Source: Devosia epidermidihirudinis
GTDB lineage: Bacteria > Pseudomonadota > Alphaproteobacteria > Rhizobiales > Devosiaceae
Direction of reading: 5' to 3'
Assembly (NCBI RefSeq): GCF_000971295.1
Contig: NZ_LANJ01000011.1
Span: 737,247-801,246, forward strand
DNA: 64,000 bases
Positions 53,458-62,449 of the stretch are shown here, piece after piece (position 1 is the first letter of the stretch; the number at the start of each line of letters is the position of its first letter). The position numbers and the translations under genes were made by a program. The notes under the pieces were generated by a model. It searched no databases, was not told the DNA's origin, and saw only the letters and a list, made by a program, of their open reading frames with translations.

Positions 53458-54453
53458 TCAGACGGCCCTGAGTTCGCCGACTTCCGCCCCGCGCACGCTC
53501 TTGATGGTCTGGTGGGCATAGCCTTCCAGCAGTTTACGCTGCGCGTCGTCGGGGTCGGCGATCTCCAGCAGCACCTTGGCGAGCATGGCCTGTGACGCGG
53601 CGATGTTACCGTCGTCGCATTTGAGCGCATAGCCCCAGCCCTTGTTGCGGATCGCCCCGCATTGCACGGCTTCCGCGCCGATTTTCTGCATCACCCGGCC
53701 CTTGAAGGCTTCCATGATCAGCGTATCGGCGTGGCCCGTGCCCGCCACCAGCAGCGGATTGCTGGTCGCGGCGTCGAACAAGCGTTGCGCGGCCAGGGCA
53801 AACTCGGGCGTCAGGCCCTTGCCGCTGGCCATGCGGGCAAAGCCGAAGGCGAAGGCGCGCAGCGGCGCGGCATAGGTGGGGATCGAGCAGCCATCAGTGC
53901 CGCACTTGCCTTCGCTCAGCGGCTCACCGATCACGGCCTCCACGGCGGCGCGCACCTGCTTTTGCACTTCGTGCTCGCGCCCGACATAGCCCGCTGTGGG
54001 AATGCCCATGGCCAGTGCCACGCTCAGCATGCCCGAATGCTTGCCCGAGCAATTGTTGTGCAACGCACTGGGTTCGCCACCCGCCGCGCGCATGGCTTCG
54101 CGCGCCGCCGGATTGGTCGGTACATGCGCACCGCACTCCAGATCGTTTACCGACAGGCCCATGCGGTCGAGGAAGTGGGCGACCTTGGTCACATGCACAT
54201 CTTCGCCGTGGTGCGAGGCACAGGCTAGCGCCAGCTCTTCGGGTGTGTGGTGGAATTTCTCATCGGCGTGGCGCGCGAAAATGGGCAGCGCCTGCATGGA
54301 CTTGATGGCCGAGCGCGGAAAGATCGCCCGCTCGATATCGCCAGCCGAGGCGATGATCGTGCCATCGGCGTCGATAACGGCAAAGGCGCCGCGATGGCGG
54401 TTCTCCACCCAGTTGCCACGAATGGTTTCGGCGAGAACGGGATTGGCATCCAT
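53458..54453 (-). CDS. Rhizobial-type (ReAII) L-asparaginase
   Basis: 331 residues from ATG at 54453 (MDANPVLAETIRGNWVENRHRG). Signature stretches are FPRSAIKSMQALP with the SxxK pair, HNNCSGKHSGMLSVALAMG with the metal-linked Cys/His, and KCGTDGCSIPTYAAPL with further Cys. This matches the class of asparaginases first described in Rhizobium etli, unrelated to E. coli type I/II. It hydrolyses asparagine to aspartate and ammonia. Cytoplasmic. An open extension to 54513 lacks the family start. Confidence 0.9.
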   Translation of the reverse strand: MDANPVLAETIRGNWVENRHRGAFAVIDADGTIIASAGDIERAIFPRSAIKSMQALPIFARHADEKFHHTPEELALACASHHGEDVHVTKVAHFLDRMGLSVNDLECGAHVPTNPAAREAMRAAGGEPSALHNNCSGKHSGMLSVALAMGIPTAGYVGREHEVQKQVRAAVEAVIGEPLSEGKCGTDGCSIPTYAAPLRAFAFGFARMASGKGLTPEFALAAQRLFDAATSNPLLVAGTGHADTLIMEAFKGRVMQKIGAEAVQCGAIRNKGWGYALKCDDGNIAASQAMLAKVLLEIADPDDAQRKLLEGYAHQTIKSVRGAEVGELRAV

Positions 54454-54645
54454 ATCAAAAAAACTCCGGCCCAGGCTGTCTTGAGAACAGCGCAGGACCG
54501 GAAAAGTCAACATGCATGGGAGGAGGCAGGCACGAAAGAAAGAGGTACATCGGCGGAGGTGGAGGCCCGGTGGGGCGCGTGTACGATCTGCGGCGGGGTG
54601 TCTTACCGTGTCTCGCCAGGCCTCCGCCTGCGCCGATGTAATGTT

Positions 54646-54984
54646 TTAGTTCGACCAGGTCTGGACGGCGCTGAGGTAGCGCGAGTTAACCCAGCCCTTG
54701 GCGGTGCCGGATTTGACGAGGCACCAGTCCGAGCCCTGCTGAGCCGAAATGCAGCGCTCGACCCAGACCGTGCTGCCATAGTTGAAGGCGCCGATTTTCT
54801 GAGAATAGGCGGCTGGCCACTTGCGCACATTGAGCTGGTCCCAGTGGGCAACGCCGCTGACTGTTGCAGGCTGCTCGACAGTGTAACCGGCGGCCATGGC
54901 GGGCTGCACGGCGAAGGCGCCAGCGGCGACCATCACCAGACCACAGAGCGTTGCGACCAAAACCTTTTCCTGTTGCTTGTTCAT
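54646..54984 (-). CDS. Exported SH3-domain protein
   Basis: 112 residues from ATG at 54984. A signal peptide (KVLVATLCGLVMVAAGAFAVQPAMA) precedes a bacterial SH3 domain: WDQLNVRKWPAAYSQKIGAF, VWVERCISAQQGSDWCLVKS, GWVNSRYL. The two Cys probably form a disulfide. Such domains bind peptidoglycan or other wall ligands. Stand-alone gene, divergent from the epimerase gene; the 191 bp to the asparaginase start holds no gene that I can support. Confidence 0.85.
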   Translation of the reverse strand: MNKQQEKVLVATLCGLVMVAAGAFAVQPAMAAGYTVEQPATVSGVAHWDQLNVRKWPAAYSQKIGAFNYGSTVWVERCISAQQGSDWCLVKSGTAKGWVNSRYLSAVQTWSN

Positions 54985-55135
54985 TTTGTCGTTTCCCAAA
55001 CCCGATGTTTCGTTGTTGAGACGACATTGCCCCACCCGGCTTGAACCGACCCTGATATCGCCGTTCAGAAAGCGTTCATGTGGCTGACAGCCTCGGCGTT
55101 CCGTGCGACGCTTGCCAAAACGAGGAGGTGACGCG

Positions 55136-56005
55136 ATGGCCAAGGTTCTGGTGACGGGCGGCAGCGGCAAGCTGGGCCGCGCCGTGCTGCGCGATCTGGT
55201 GGCGCATGGCTATGACGTGCTCAATATCGATCAGCAGGCCCTGCCCGAGCCGATCTGCCCTAGCGTGCGCATCGATCTGACCAATTTCGGGGAAGTGGCC
55301 GCCGCCATTCTGGGTGGTGTGGATGAGCGCGGCGGGCCGTTCGATGCCGTGGTGCATCTCGCCGCCATTCCTGCGCCGGGCCTTGCCGGCAATGCGCGCA
55401 CCTTCGCCAACAATGTGCCCACTACTTACAACGTGTTCGAGGCCAGCCGACTGGCGGGCATCAAGAACATCGTCTTTGCCTCCAGCGAAACCGTGCTCGG
55501 CCTGCCTTTCGACACGCCGCCGCCCTATGCGCCGGTGGACGAGGAATACTATCCGCGCCCCGAAAGCGCCTATTCGCTCGGCAAGCTGCTCGACGAAACC
55601 ATGGCCGCCCAGTTCTGCCGCTGGGACCCCAGCCTGCGCATTGTCGGCCTGCGCTTTTCCAATGTCATGAACCCGGAAGACTACGCCGCCTTCCCCAAAT
55701 TCGACGCCGACCCGCGCGCCCGCAAATGGAACCTCTGGGGCTATATCGACGCCCGCGACGGCGCCCAGGCCGTCCGCCGCTCCATTCAGGCCGATTTCAC
55801 CGGCTTTGAAGCGTTCATCATCGCCAATGCCGACACGGTCATGAGCCGCTCAAACATGTCGCTGCTGGCCGAAGTGTTCCCCGACGTCCCCACCAAAGGC
55901 AATCTCAGCGCCAACGGCACCTTGCTCTCCATCGAAAAAGCCAAACGCATGCTGGGCTATTCCCCGCAATACAGCTGGAAAAGCGAAGTCGACGCGAAGG
56001 GGTAG
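55136..56005 (+). CDS. NAD(P)-dependent epimerase/dehydratase (extended SDR)
   Basis: 289 residues from ATG at 55136, with GAGGAGG 7 bases upstream. Rossmann nucleotide motif VTGGSGKLGRAV (6-17), HLAAIPAPG, catalytic Ser in ASSETVLG and YxxxK in AYSLGKLLDE. UDP-sugar epimerase or nucleoside-sugar dehydratase relatives; the substrate cannot be told from sequence. No sugar pathway genes lie nearby. Confidence 0.88.
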   Translation: MAKVLVTGGSGKLGRAVLRDLVAHGYDVLNIDQQALPEPICPSVRIDLTNFGEVAAAILGGVDERGGPFDAVVHLAAIPAPGLAGNARTFANNVPTTYNVFEASRLAGIKNIVFASSETVLGLPFDTPPPYAPVDEEYYPRPESAYSLGKLLDETMAAQFCRWDPSLRIVGLRFSNVMNPEDYAAFPKFDADPRARKWNLWGYIDARDGAQAVRRSIQADFTGFEAFIIANADTVMSRSNMSLLAEVFPDVPTKGNLSANGTLLSIEKAKRMLGYSPQYSWKSEVDAKG

Positions 56006-56021
56006 TCACCGCCAACACCAC

Positions 56022-56094
56022 GTCATTCCCGCGAAAGCGGGAATCCCCCTTCTGCGCGCCACCAAGTGAGATTCCCGCTTTCGCGGGAATGACG
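56022..56094. repeat. Family G palindromic repeat
   Basis: GTCATTCCCGCGAAAGCGGGAATC and GATTCCCGCTTTCGCGGGAATGAC form ~24-base inverted arms, each with its own GCGAAAGC-type mini-hairpin. First of four different elements in this gap. Confidence 0.85.
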
Positions 56095-56143
56095 CAGCGC
56101 GAGGTCCAAACGTCTGGGCCACCCACGCTACCCCACCCACTGA

Positions 56144-56226
56144 CGCTTCCCGCGGACTTGATCCGCGGGTCACTGTCAGCGCACGCCATGTGAGGAGAGA
56201 CCCCCGGATCAAGTCCGGGGGCAGCG
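56144..56226. repeat. Family B palindromic repeat
   Basis: CGCTTCCCGCGGACTTGATC and GATCAAGTCCGGGGGCAGCG. Second element in the gap. Confidence 0.8.
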
Positions 56227-56261
56227 ATTGTGAGTGGGCGAAATCGTGCCGTACCCACAAT

Positions 56262-56365
56262 GTCATTCCGGCCTTGAGCCGGGATCCATCCTGAGATGGT
56301 GCCCCACCCCACAGAGCGGCCGTTCAACAACCTTGAGATGGACCCCGGCTCAAGGCCGGGGTGAC
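56262..56365. repeat. Family C palindromic repeat
   Basis: GTCATTCCGGCCTTGAGCCG, GGATCCATCCTGAGATGG, and ATGGACCCCGGCTCAAGGCC, GGGGTGAC. Third element; copy of 45531-45634. Confidence 0.8.
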
Positions 56366-56399
56366 AAGATTTCCGTGGCACACCGACCACGCCCCAGCG

Positions 56400-56440
56400 C
56401 CTCCCTCCCCTTGATGGGGAGGGACCGAGGGTGGGGTGAC
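56400..56440. repeat. Family F-like short element
   Basis: CTCCCTCCCCTTGATGGGGA, then GGGACCGAGGGTGGGGTGAC. Fourth element. The 450 bp between the epimerase and the transporter gene (56006-56455) is made almost entirely of these repeats. Confidence 0.65.
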
Positions 56441-56455
56441 CCCAACCCACCGCGC

Positions 56456-57202
56456 TCACGCCCGCCCCAACTGCCCCGTGCGCTTCATCAAAAACCGCTC
56501 CAGCGCCGACAACGCGTCGTAGATTAACACGGCCAGCACGCCCACGATCAGCCCGCCCTGCAGCACAAACGCGGTATTGCTCGACAGCAGCCCGGCAATG
56601 ATCACCTCGCCCAGGGTCCGCGCCGCCACCGTCGATCCAATCGTCGCCGTCGCCAGCGAAATCACCACAGATAGCCGCACACCCGCCAGGATCACCGGCA
56701 GCGCCAGTGGCAGTTCCACCTTGATCAACCGCTGCCAACCGGACATGCCGACGCCCTTGGCCGCGTCGGTTACGGCGGGCGGCAGGTTGGTCAGCCCGGT
56801 CAGCGTGTTCTCAAAGATCGGCAGCAGGCCGTAGAGGAACAGCGCCACCAGCGTCGGCGCGGTGCCAAAACCCAGCATGGGCACCGCCAGAGCCAGCACG
56901 GCCACAGGCGGAAAGGTCTGCCCGATATTGGCCAGGCTACGCGACAGTGGCAGGAACTCCGCCCCAAAGGGCCGCGTCACCACAATAGCCAGCCCCACGG
57001 CAATGATGGTCGAGGCCAGCGTCGCAGCCGCCACAATGCCAAGGTGGTTGAGCGTAATATCGAGCAGGCTGCCCTGATTGTAGATGGCCGGCTGGTTGTT
57101 CTTGGTGAACAGCCCGAAGAACCCGGCAAACAGCTCAGGCTGGATCAGGAAGACCAGCAGCAGTCCGAAGATAACGAGCCGTATGAGATTGCCGATCTTC
57201 AT
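56456..57202 (-). CDS. Osmoprotectant-type ABC permease (YehW-like)
   Basis: 248 residues from ATG at 57202, overlapping the ATPase stop as ATGA. Six or more TM helices; the cytoplasmic EAA loop reads TDAAKGVGMSGWQRLIKVELPLALPVILAGVRLS (in pieces), with GVGMSGWQRL conserved in the quaternary-amine family. It pairs with the larger permease upstream in the operon. Imports betaine-like solutes; actual substrate unknown. Confidence 0.88.
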   Translation of the reverse strand: MKIGNLIRLVIFGLLLVFLIQPELFAGFFGLFTKNNQPAIYNQGSLLDITLNHLGIVAAATLASTIIAVGLAIVVTRPFGAEFLPLSRSLANIGQTFPPVAVLALAVPMLGFGTAPTLVALFLYGLLPIFENTLTGLTNLPPAVTDAAKGVGMSGWQRLIKVELPLALPVILAGVRLSVVISLATATIGSTVAARTLGEVIIAGLLSSNTAFVLQGGLIVGVLAVLIYDALSALERFLMKRTGQLGRA

Positions 57203-58134
57203 TGCGGCCGCGCCGCCAACTGCGACAGCCGGGCCAGCGTCACCTGCCCCACAATTGATCCATCGCGCCGCACCGGCAGCGCCGGACGACCCGACCACAG
57301 TAGTTCGGCATAGGCATCGCGCAGCGAGGCACTGGCCTCGATCGGCTCGCCGCCCACTTCACCGGCCTCGATATGGTCGGCCACCTTGGCCAGCGACAGC
57401 AGCCGGAATGGCCGCTCGCTGGTGCCGATCAGCTCGGCCACAAAGGGTGTCGCCGGATGGGCAATGATCTCTTCGGGCTTGGCAAATTGCAGCAGCTTGC
57501 CCTTGTCCATCACGGCAATCTTGTCGCCGAGGTGGATCGCCTCTTCCATGTCATGAGTCACCAGCACCACGGTGGTGCCGAACTTGCGCTGGATGGACAG
57601 CAGGTCCTCCTGCGCCTTGGCACGGATCACCGGATCGAGCGCGCCATAGGGTTCATCCATCAACAGGATGTTCGGCCCCGCCGCCAGCGCCCGCGCCACG
57701 CCGACGCGCTGCTGCTGGCCACCGGACAGTTCATGCGGCAGGCGATTGCGGAATTCGGCGGGATCGAGCTGGAACAAGCTCAACAATTCATCGACGCGGT
57801 CTGCGGTCTTCTTCTTGTCCCAGCCGAGCAGCTTGGGCACCGTCGCCACATTCTGCCCCACCGTGCGGTGCGGAAACAGGCCATGGCCCTGAATGGCATA
57901 GCCAATTCGCCGCCGCAGTTCATAGGCCGGGATCTCGGCGATATCCTGCCCATCGATGCGAATGTGGCCCGAGGTCGGCTCCACTAGCTTGTTGATCATC
58001 CGCATCAAAGTGGTCTTGCCCGACCCCGACGTGCCCACGATCACACAGATACTGCGCGGCTCGATGGTCAGGCTCACATGGTCCACCACAACGGTGCCCT
58101 CATAGGCCTTGGTGATGTCGTCGATCTCGATCAT
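57199..58134 (-). CDS. Osmoprotectant-type ABC ATPase (YehX/ProV-like)
   Basis: 311 residues. Walker A GTSGSGKT (34-41), Q-loop Gln82 in AIQGHGLFPHR, signature LSGGQ (136-140), Walker B ILLMDEP (156-162), then a CBS-like C-terminal part (about 235-305; LPVRRDGSIVGQVTLARLSQ). CBS regions in this family sense ionic strength. Powers the importer formed with the two permeases. Confidence 0.92.
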   Translation of the reverse strand: MIEIDDITKAYEGTVVVDHVSLTIEPRSICVIVGTSGSGKTTLMRMINKLVEPTSGHIRIDGQDIAEIPAYELRRRIGYAIQGHGLFPHRTVGQNVATVPKLLGWDKKKTADRVDELLSLFQLDPAEFRNRLPHELSGGQQQRVGVARALAAGPNILLMDEPYGALDPVIRAKAQEDLLSIQRKFGTTVVLVTHDMEEAIHLGDKIAVMDKGKLLQFAKPEEIIAHPATPFVAELIGTSERPFRLLSLAKVADHIEAGEVGGEPIEASASLRDAYAELLWSGRPALPVRRDGSIVGQVTLARLSQLAARPQ

Positions 58135-58162
58135 GTAGCTTTCCCCAACAACCAGGCCCTTC

Positions 58163-58286
58163 TCACCTCGCCCCTCAGGGGAGAGGTCGGCGCGAAGCGC
58201 CGGGTGAGGGGTGCAGTGTTTCCGTCAGTGCGCTTCTGTTGCATCGCACCCCTCACCCTAGCCCTCTCCCCTGAGGGGAGAGGGAA
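58163..58286. repeat. Family E palindromic repeat inside the transporter operon
   Basis: CACCTCGCCCCTCAGGGGAG then GAGGTCGGCGCGAAGCGCCG on the left; CCCCTCACCCTAGCCCTCTC then CCTGAGGGGAGAGGG on the right. It occupies most of the gap between permease and ATPase genes. Confidence 0.8.
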
Positions 58287-58330
58287 CCGTGCGGTGTGCG
58301 AGGCGAAATCTGACACCAGACCAGCAGCCA

Positions 58331-59524
58331 TCATACCCGTCGCCCTCCCCGGCTCGTCATTTCAACGAGCGCGTCCAGCACCACAGCCGCGGCGAAGGCC
58401 AGCGCCACGGTGGGCACGGCGCCGAGCAGCACCAGGTCCATCGCCGTCTGGCCGATGCCCTGGAATACGAACACGCCAAAGCCGCCGCCGCCGATCAGCG
58501 CAGCGATGGTGGCGAGGCCAATATTCTGCACCAGCACGATGCGGATACCGGTCAGGATCACCGGAAAGGCCAGCGGCAGCTCCACCCCGGCCAGCCGTTG
58601 CCACCCGGTCATGCCCATGCCCTTGGCCGCGTCGACCGCAGCGGGCGAAACACTTTGCAGGCCAACCACCGTATTGGACACCACCGGCAGCAGCGAATAG
58701 GCGAACAGCGCCACCAGCGCGGGGGCCGCACCAATGCCGGAAATGCCGATGGCCGACGCGCCCGGCACATTGGCCGCAACCCAGGCCAACGGCGCGATCA
58801 GCAGGCCAAACAGCGCAATGGATGGAATGGTCTGGACGATATTGAGCGTATTGAGCACAGCCGCGCGCAGCGGACGCACCTTGTAGCAGAGCACGCCAAT
58901 CGGCACGCCGATCACCACGGCTATGGCCACCGAGCCAAAGGCCAACGCCAGATGCGTGCGCGCCTCGGCCCAGAAGGCGGGCGCGCGCGTGGCATATTCC
59001 TTGAGCATGGACAGGTCGTTCCAGCTGCCGCTCCACAGCAGCAGCGCAAACGCCGCCGCCACGACAATCAGGATGCCAATCCGCACCAGCGGCGCAAAAC
59101 GCAGCCGCGTCAGCGCGTCGGTCACCAGCAGCGCAAAAGCAAACACCAGCAGCCAGAACCCTGCCCCCGGCGACACGCGGGCAAAGGTATTGTCGGGCGG
59201 AGTCAGATAGGTCGCTGATTGGCCGACGAGAATGAACAGGGCCGCCAGCACGACAAAGCCCACCGCCAACTTGGCGCGCACCGGCACGCGCAGCAGCGCG
59301 GCGACAAAGCCCACCAGCAGAAAGATGATCAGTAGTGTCGATTGAAAGGTCGGCAGCGCGTCAAGCAACGAGCGCGTTTCGCCCGGCACAATGCGGTTGG
59401 CGCGGAACAGCGCAAAGGGCAAAGCCGCCCCCGCGATGGCGATCAGCGCAATCATCACGCCCAGCTTGTCGAGCGCCAGCCAGCGTGGTCGATGCGTCGG
59501 CACGGCAGTGTCGGCGATACTCAT
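58331..59524 (-). CDS. Osmoprotectant-type ABC permease, large (YehY-like)
   Basis: 397 residues from ATG at 59524, GGAG upstream. Extra N-terminal TM helices (about 25-165) precede the standard permease module, which ends with the EAA loop VDAAKGMGMTGWQRLAGVELPLAFPVI (in pieces). YehY-type permeases of E. coli/Brucella share this enlarged N-terminus. Forms a heterodimer with the smaller permease. Confidence 0.9.
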   Translation of the reverse strand: MSIADTAVPTHRPRWLALDKLGVMIALIAIAGAALPFALFRANRIVPGETRSLLDALPTFQSTLLIIFLLVGFVAALLRVPVRAKLAVGFVVLAALFILVGQSATYLTPPDNTFARVSPGAGFWLLVFAFALLVTDALTRLRFAPLVRIGILIVVAAAFALLLWSGSWNDLSMLKEYATRAPAFWAEARTHLALAFGSVAIAVVIGVPIGVLCYKVRPLRAAVLNTLNIVQTIPSIALFGLLIAPLAWVAANVPGASAIGISGIGAAPALVALFAYSLLPVVSNTVVGLQSVSPAAVDAAKGMGMTGWQRLAGVELPLAFPVILTGIRIVLVQNIGLATIAALIGGGGFGVFVFQGIGQTAMDLVLLGAVPTVALAFAAAVVLDALVEMTSRGGRRV

Positions 59525-59595
59525 GCGGGCTCCAAGTCGATACTTGTTAGCTTCGCGGAGGCTGCACTGGAACGGTCTTGCCCAAGCCACCGCTC

Positions 59596-59680
59596 GTCAC
59601 CCTCGGGCTTGACCCGAGGGGTCTTCACTTGCTGCGCACTCGGCTAGCGCAGAACCCTCGGGTCAAGCCCGAGGGTGACG
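59596..59680. repeat. Family A palindromic repeat inside the transporter operon
   Basis: GTCACCCTCGGGCTTGACCC and GGGTCAAGCCCGAGGGTGACG, one of the best preserved family A copies. It separates the binding protein gene from the permease gene. Confidence 0.85.
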
Positions 59681-59731
59681 TCGGGTGAGTGGGTGGATGC
59701 CGGGGCAGTGCCTCAGCATCCGAGTTGTAAC

Positions 59732-60643
59732 CTACTTCAGGAAACCGCCCTTGGTCAGGTAGTCGGTTGCGACAGCCGAGGCCGCTTCGCCGCCGACCTG
59801 CACGCGACCATTGAGGTCCTGCAGAACTTCGAGCGTCAGGCCTTCAAACACGGGCTTGAGCAGTTCTTCGATCTGTGGGTGCTCCTTGAGCACGGCTTCG
59901 CGGATAATCGGCGCTGGCTGGTAGACCGGCTGCACGCCCTTGTCGTCTTCCAGAACCTTGAGGCCCGATGGAGCAATGCCACCGTCGGTGCCATAGACCA
60001 TGGCAGCGTTGACGCCGTTGGTCTGCTGCGCGGCAGCGGCGATGGTCGCTGCGGTGTCGCCACCCGACAGGGTCACCAGCTGATCTGGCTTGAGGGTGAA
60101 GCCATAAACTTCCTGGAACTTGGGCAGCGCGGCTGGCGAGTTCACGAACTCGGCCGATGCGGCCAGCTTGACGTCGCCGCCACCAGCAACCCATGCGCCG
60201 AATTCGCTGAACGTCACCAGCTTGTTGGCTTCGGCAACGTCATTGCGCAGCGCGATGGCCCAGGTGTTGTTGGCCGGCGCTGGCGTCAGCCAGACGATCT
60301 TGTTGGCGTCATAGTCGAGCTTGGCGGCTTCGGCATAGGCCGATGCGGCGTCGTTCCAGATTGGCTGGTCTGCCTTGTCGAAGAAGAACGCGGCGTTGCC
60401 GGTATATTCTGGGTAGATATCGATTTCGCCGGCGGTGATCGCCTCGCGCACGATGGGCGTGCCGCCGAGCTGGATACGGTCGGTCACGGCGATATCGTTG
60501 GCTTCCAGCACCTGCTTGATGATGTTGCCGAGAACGCCACCTTCAGTGTCGATCTTGGAAGAGACGACAACCTGAGCCTGAGCGGCGGTCACCGTGATAG
60601 CAAGCGCAGCGACGGCGCTCAGAAGCTTGGATGTGAGGCGCAT
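59732..60643 (-). CDS. Osmoprotectant-type ABC binding protein (YehZ/OpuC-like)
   Basis: 303 residues. A signal peptide (LLSAVAALAITVTAAQAQ) precedes a type II periplasmic binding fold of the glycine betaine/choline family: VVVSSKIDTEGGVLGNIIKQ, IQLGGTPIVREAITAGEIDIYPEYTGNAAFFF (in pieces). YPEYTG is a hallmark of the OpuCC/YehZ branch, which binds trimethylammonium compounds. It lies 81 bp downstream of the lyase-like gene and starts the transporter part of the operon. Confidence 0.9.
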   Translation of the reverse strand: MRLTSKLLSAVAALAITVTAAQAQVVVSSKIDTEGGVLGNIIKQVLEANDIAVTDRIQLGGTPIVREAITAGEIDIYPEYTGNAAFFFDKADQPIWNDAASAYAEAAKLDYDANKIVWLTPAPANNTWAIALRNDVAEANKLVTFSEFGAWVAGGGDVKLAASAEFVNSPAALPKFQEVYGFTLKPDQLVTLSGGDTAATIAAAAQQTNGVNAAMVYGTDGGIAPSGLKVLEDDKGVQPVYQPAPIIREAVLKEHPQIEELLKPVFEGLTLEVLQDLNGRVQVGGEAASAVATDYLTKGGFLK

Positions 60644-60724
60644 TGGTTTCTCCGTTTTCTCCGGGTCAGAAACCCGGTTATCCCTAACCTAACCTGTTGT
60701 AAGATTTGAGCGAGGCCGCAAATT

Positions 60725-62284
60725 CTAGTCAACCGGGCCCAGAGCGAAAAACTCGTCCAACTCCATGATCTTCGAATGGGAAATAAGTTCGTTCATTAGC
60801 GCGTCGGTGCCAAGTGCCAATTCCACCGCCTCGACTTCGGACGACAACGGGCGGTCCGCCGAATAGAATTCTGCGTGACTGCGCACGAGGTTATAGATGA
60901 TCCCGGGGACATTGCCGGGGCGGTCGCCTGAAATGTCCATGGCCTGCGCCGCCAGCATTGCCTCGAGCGCTGCCAGACGCCGCAGCGCCAGCACCTGACG
61001 CTCCAGCCGCTCCACCACCAGCGGTAGAAACGCGGCTTCGTCTTCCATGCCGCCCGCCACCACCATGGAATTGGCCGAGATGGGGTTGGTCATGGTCAGC
61101 ACGCGCGCAAACAGTTCGCCTGCCAGCTTGATGATCGGGCCAAAGCCGGTGGCGATAGCGCCGGGCGCCACCAGGTTCACCGGCAGATCGCGCCGTCCGC
61201 CATTGCCCAGCAGCACGCAGCGATTGAACGAGTTGCGCGCGATATGGGCCAGCCCCAGCTGCGCGGTCTGCAGGAACACCGTCACATCGAGCGGCAGCGA
61301 ACCACCCGAAGTCAGCACCTGCCCGCCCGCCACCACCGGATTGTCGTCGGTGCGACCGGTTGCGGCCAGCAGCGTATTGCCTGCCACCACCAGCGTTTCA
61401 AAGCCGGTGGCAAACACCTGGCTCATCATGCGCAGGCTCAGCGGGTCCTGAATGTGGGTGGCGTTGGGCCAGTCCCAGCCCTTGGCGTTGAAATAGAGCC
61501 ACGCACCGATCCCGGCTTCGCGCTCGGTGCCGACATGGGCAACGGCCTTCCAAGGATCACGCGAAGCGCCCAGCGCCCCCGCCGTGGTCAGCCCCGTCGC
61601 CAGCATCACGCGCACCGTGCTTGCAGCATCACGCAGCGCATGGGCAGCGGCGGCATAGCCCACCGCATTGGTTGAGATCGAGGCCAGGCTATCGCGCGGC
61701 TTGAGCCGGAACGGCGTCAACCCGGCGGCAGACAGCGCATCGGCGGCCGGCAGGCGCTGACCGCTAAACACCGCCTCGCCCGAGCCCGTCAGCACAGCGC
61801 CGATCTGACCCATCAGGCCAATGTCGGCGCAACCGATCGAGCCTGTGCGCCGCACCACGGGCACCACGTCGCTGGACAGAAGCGCAAGATAGGCTTCCAC
61901 CAGATCGGTGGTGCAGCCGACCCGGCCGGTCAGCGCCATGTTGACGCGAATGGCCATGGCTGTGCGGATGATGTCGCTGGGGAATGCCTCGCCGGTGCCG
62001 AAGTGGTGCGCCCGCACCAGCCCCATATTGAAGGCCTCCAGCTGGTCGTCGGTCCACTCCACATCCTTCATCGCGCCAACGCCGGTGGTCGAGCCGTAGA
62101 CCGGCTGGCCATGGGCAATGGCTTCTTCCACCACCACGCGGGCTTCCGCCACGCGGATCATGGCGTCTTCGTCGGCGACAAGATTGGCTTGCCGCGCGCC
62201 AATACGGGCAATGTCGGCAAAGCTCAAAGGCTTGCCATTGAGGCGGATTGAAGGTGCGGCGATGTGTGGCGCGAGATTATTCAT
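60725..62284 (-). CDS. Histidine-ammonia-lyase homologue lacking the MIO triad
   Basis: 519 residues, full length for the HAL/PAL family. Conserved features are Tyr63 in VYGSTTGVGAMKD, QDPLSLRMMSQVFATGFETL, TDDNPVVAGGQVL, and NPISANSMVVAGGMEDEAAF with the catalytic Glu. But the loop that gives the electrophilic MIO cofactor in real ammonia lyases (GSVGASGDLAPL) reads GSIGCADIGLMG (148-159): the Ala-Ser-Gly is Cys-Ala-Asp (152-154). No MIO can form by the usual route, so classic histidine deamination is doubtful. It heads the osmoprotectant ABC operon. A lyase acting on a betaine such as ergothioneine or hercynine, where trimethylamine leaves easily, would not need MIO. Confidence 0.85.
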   Translation of the reverse strand: MNNLAPHIAAPSIRLNGKPLSFADIARIGARQANLVADEDAMIRVAEARVVVEEAIAHGQPVYGSTTGVGAMKDVEWTDDQLEAFNMGLVRAHHFGTGEAFPSDIIRTAMAIRVNMALTGRVGCTTDLVEAYLALLSSDVVPVVRRTGSIGCADIGLMGQIGAVLTGSGEAVFSGQRLPAADALSAAGLTPFRLKPRDSLASISTNAVGYAAAAHALRDAASTVRVMLATGLTTAGALGASRDPWKAVAHVGTEREAGIGAWLYFNAKGWDWPNATHIQDPLSLRMMSQVFATGFETLVVAGNTLLAATGRTDDNPVVAGGQVLTSGGSLPLDVTVFLQTAQLGLAHIARNSFNRCVLLGNGGRRDLPVNLVAPGAIATGFGPIIKLAGELFARVLTMTNPISANSMVVAGGMEDEAAFLPLVVERLERQVLALRRLAALEAMLAAQAMDISGDRPGNVPGIIYNLVRSHAEFYSADRPLSSEVEAVELALGTDALMNELISHSKIMELDEFFALGPVD

Positions 62285-62449
62285 GCTGCCAAGCTAGCGG
62301 AAATCTCTAGTCCCGCGATAGCGCATTTTCCTGAACGGCTATGCCATTTTCGGAACAGCTAACGAACTATCGTCTGCGGCCAAAAGTATCATTGTCTGCA
62401 ACGGCTTTAAGCCATCTCATCACCGATACCGGCAGCAGCGAGAAATCCA

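Noticed and set aside
60725..62284. Naming the lyase homologue hutH
   Set aside because: The MIO-forming triad is missing and no other hut genes (hutU, hutI, hutG) lie in the window.
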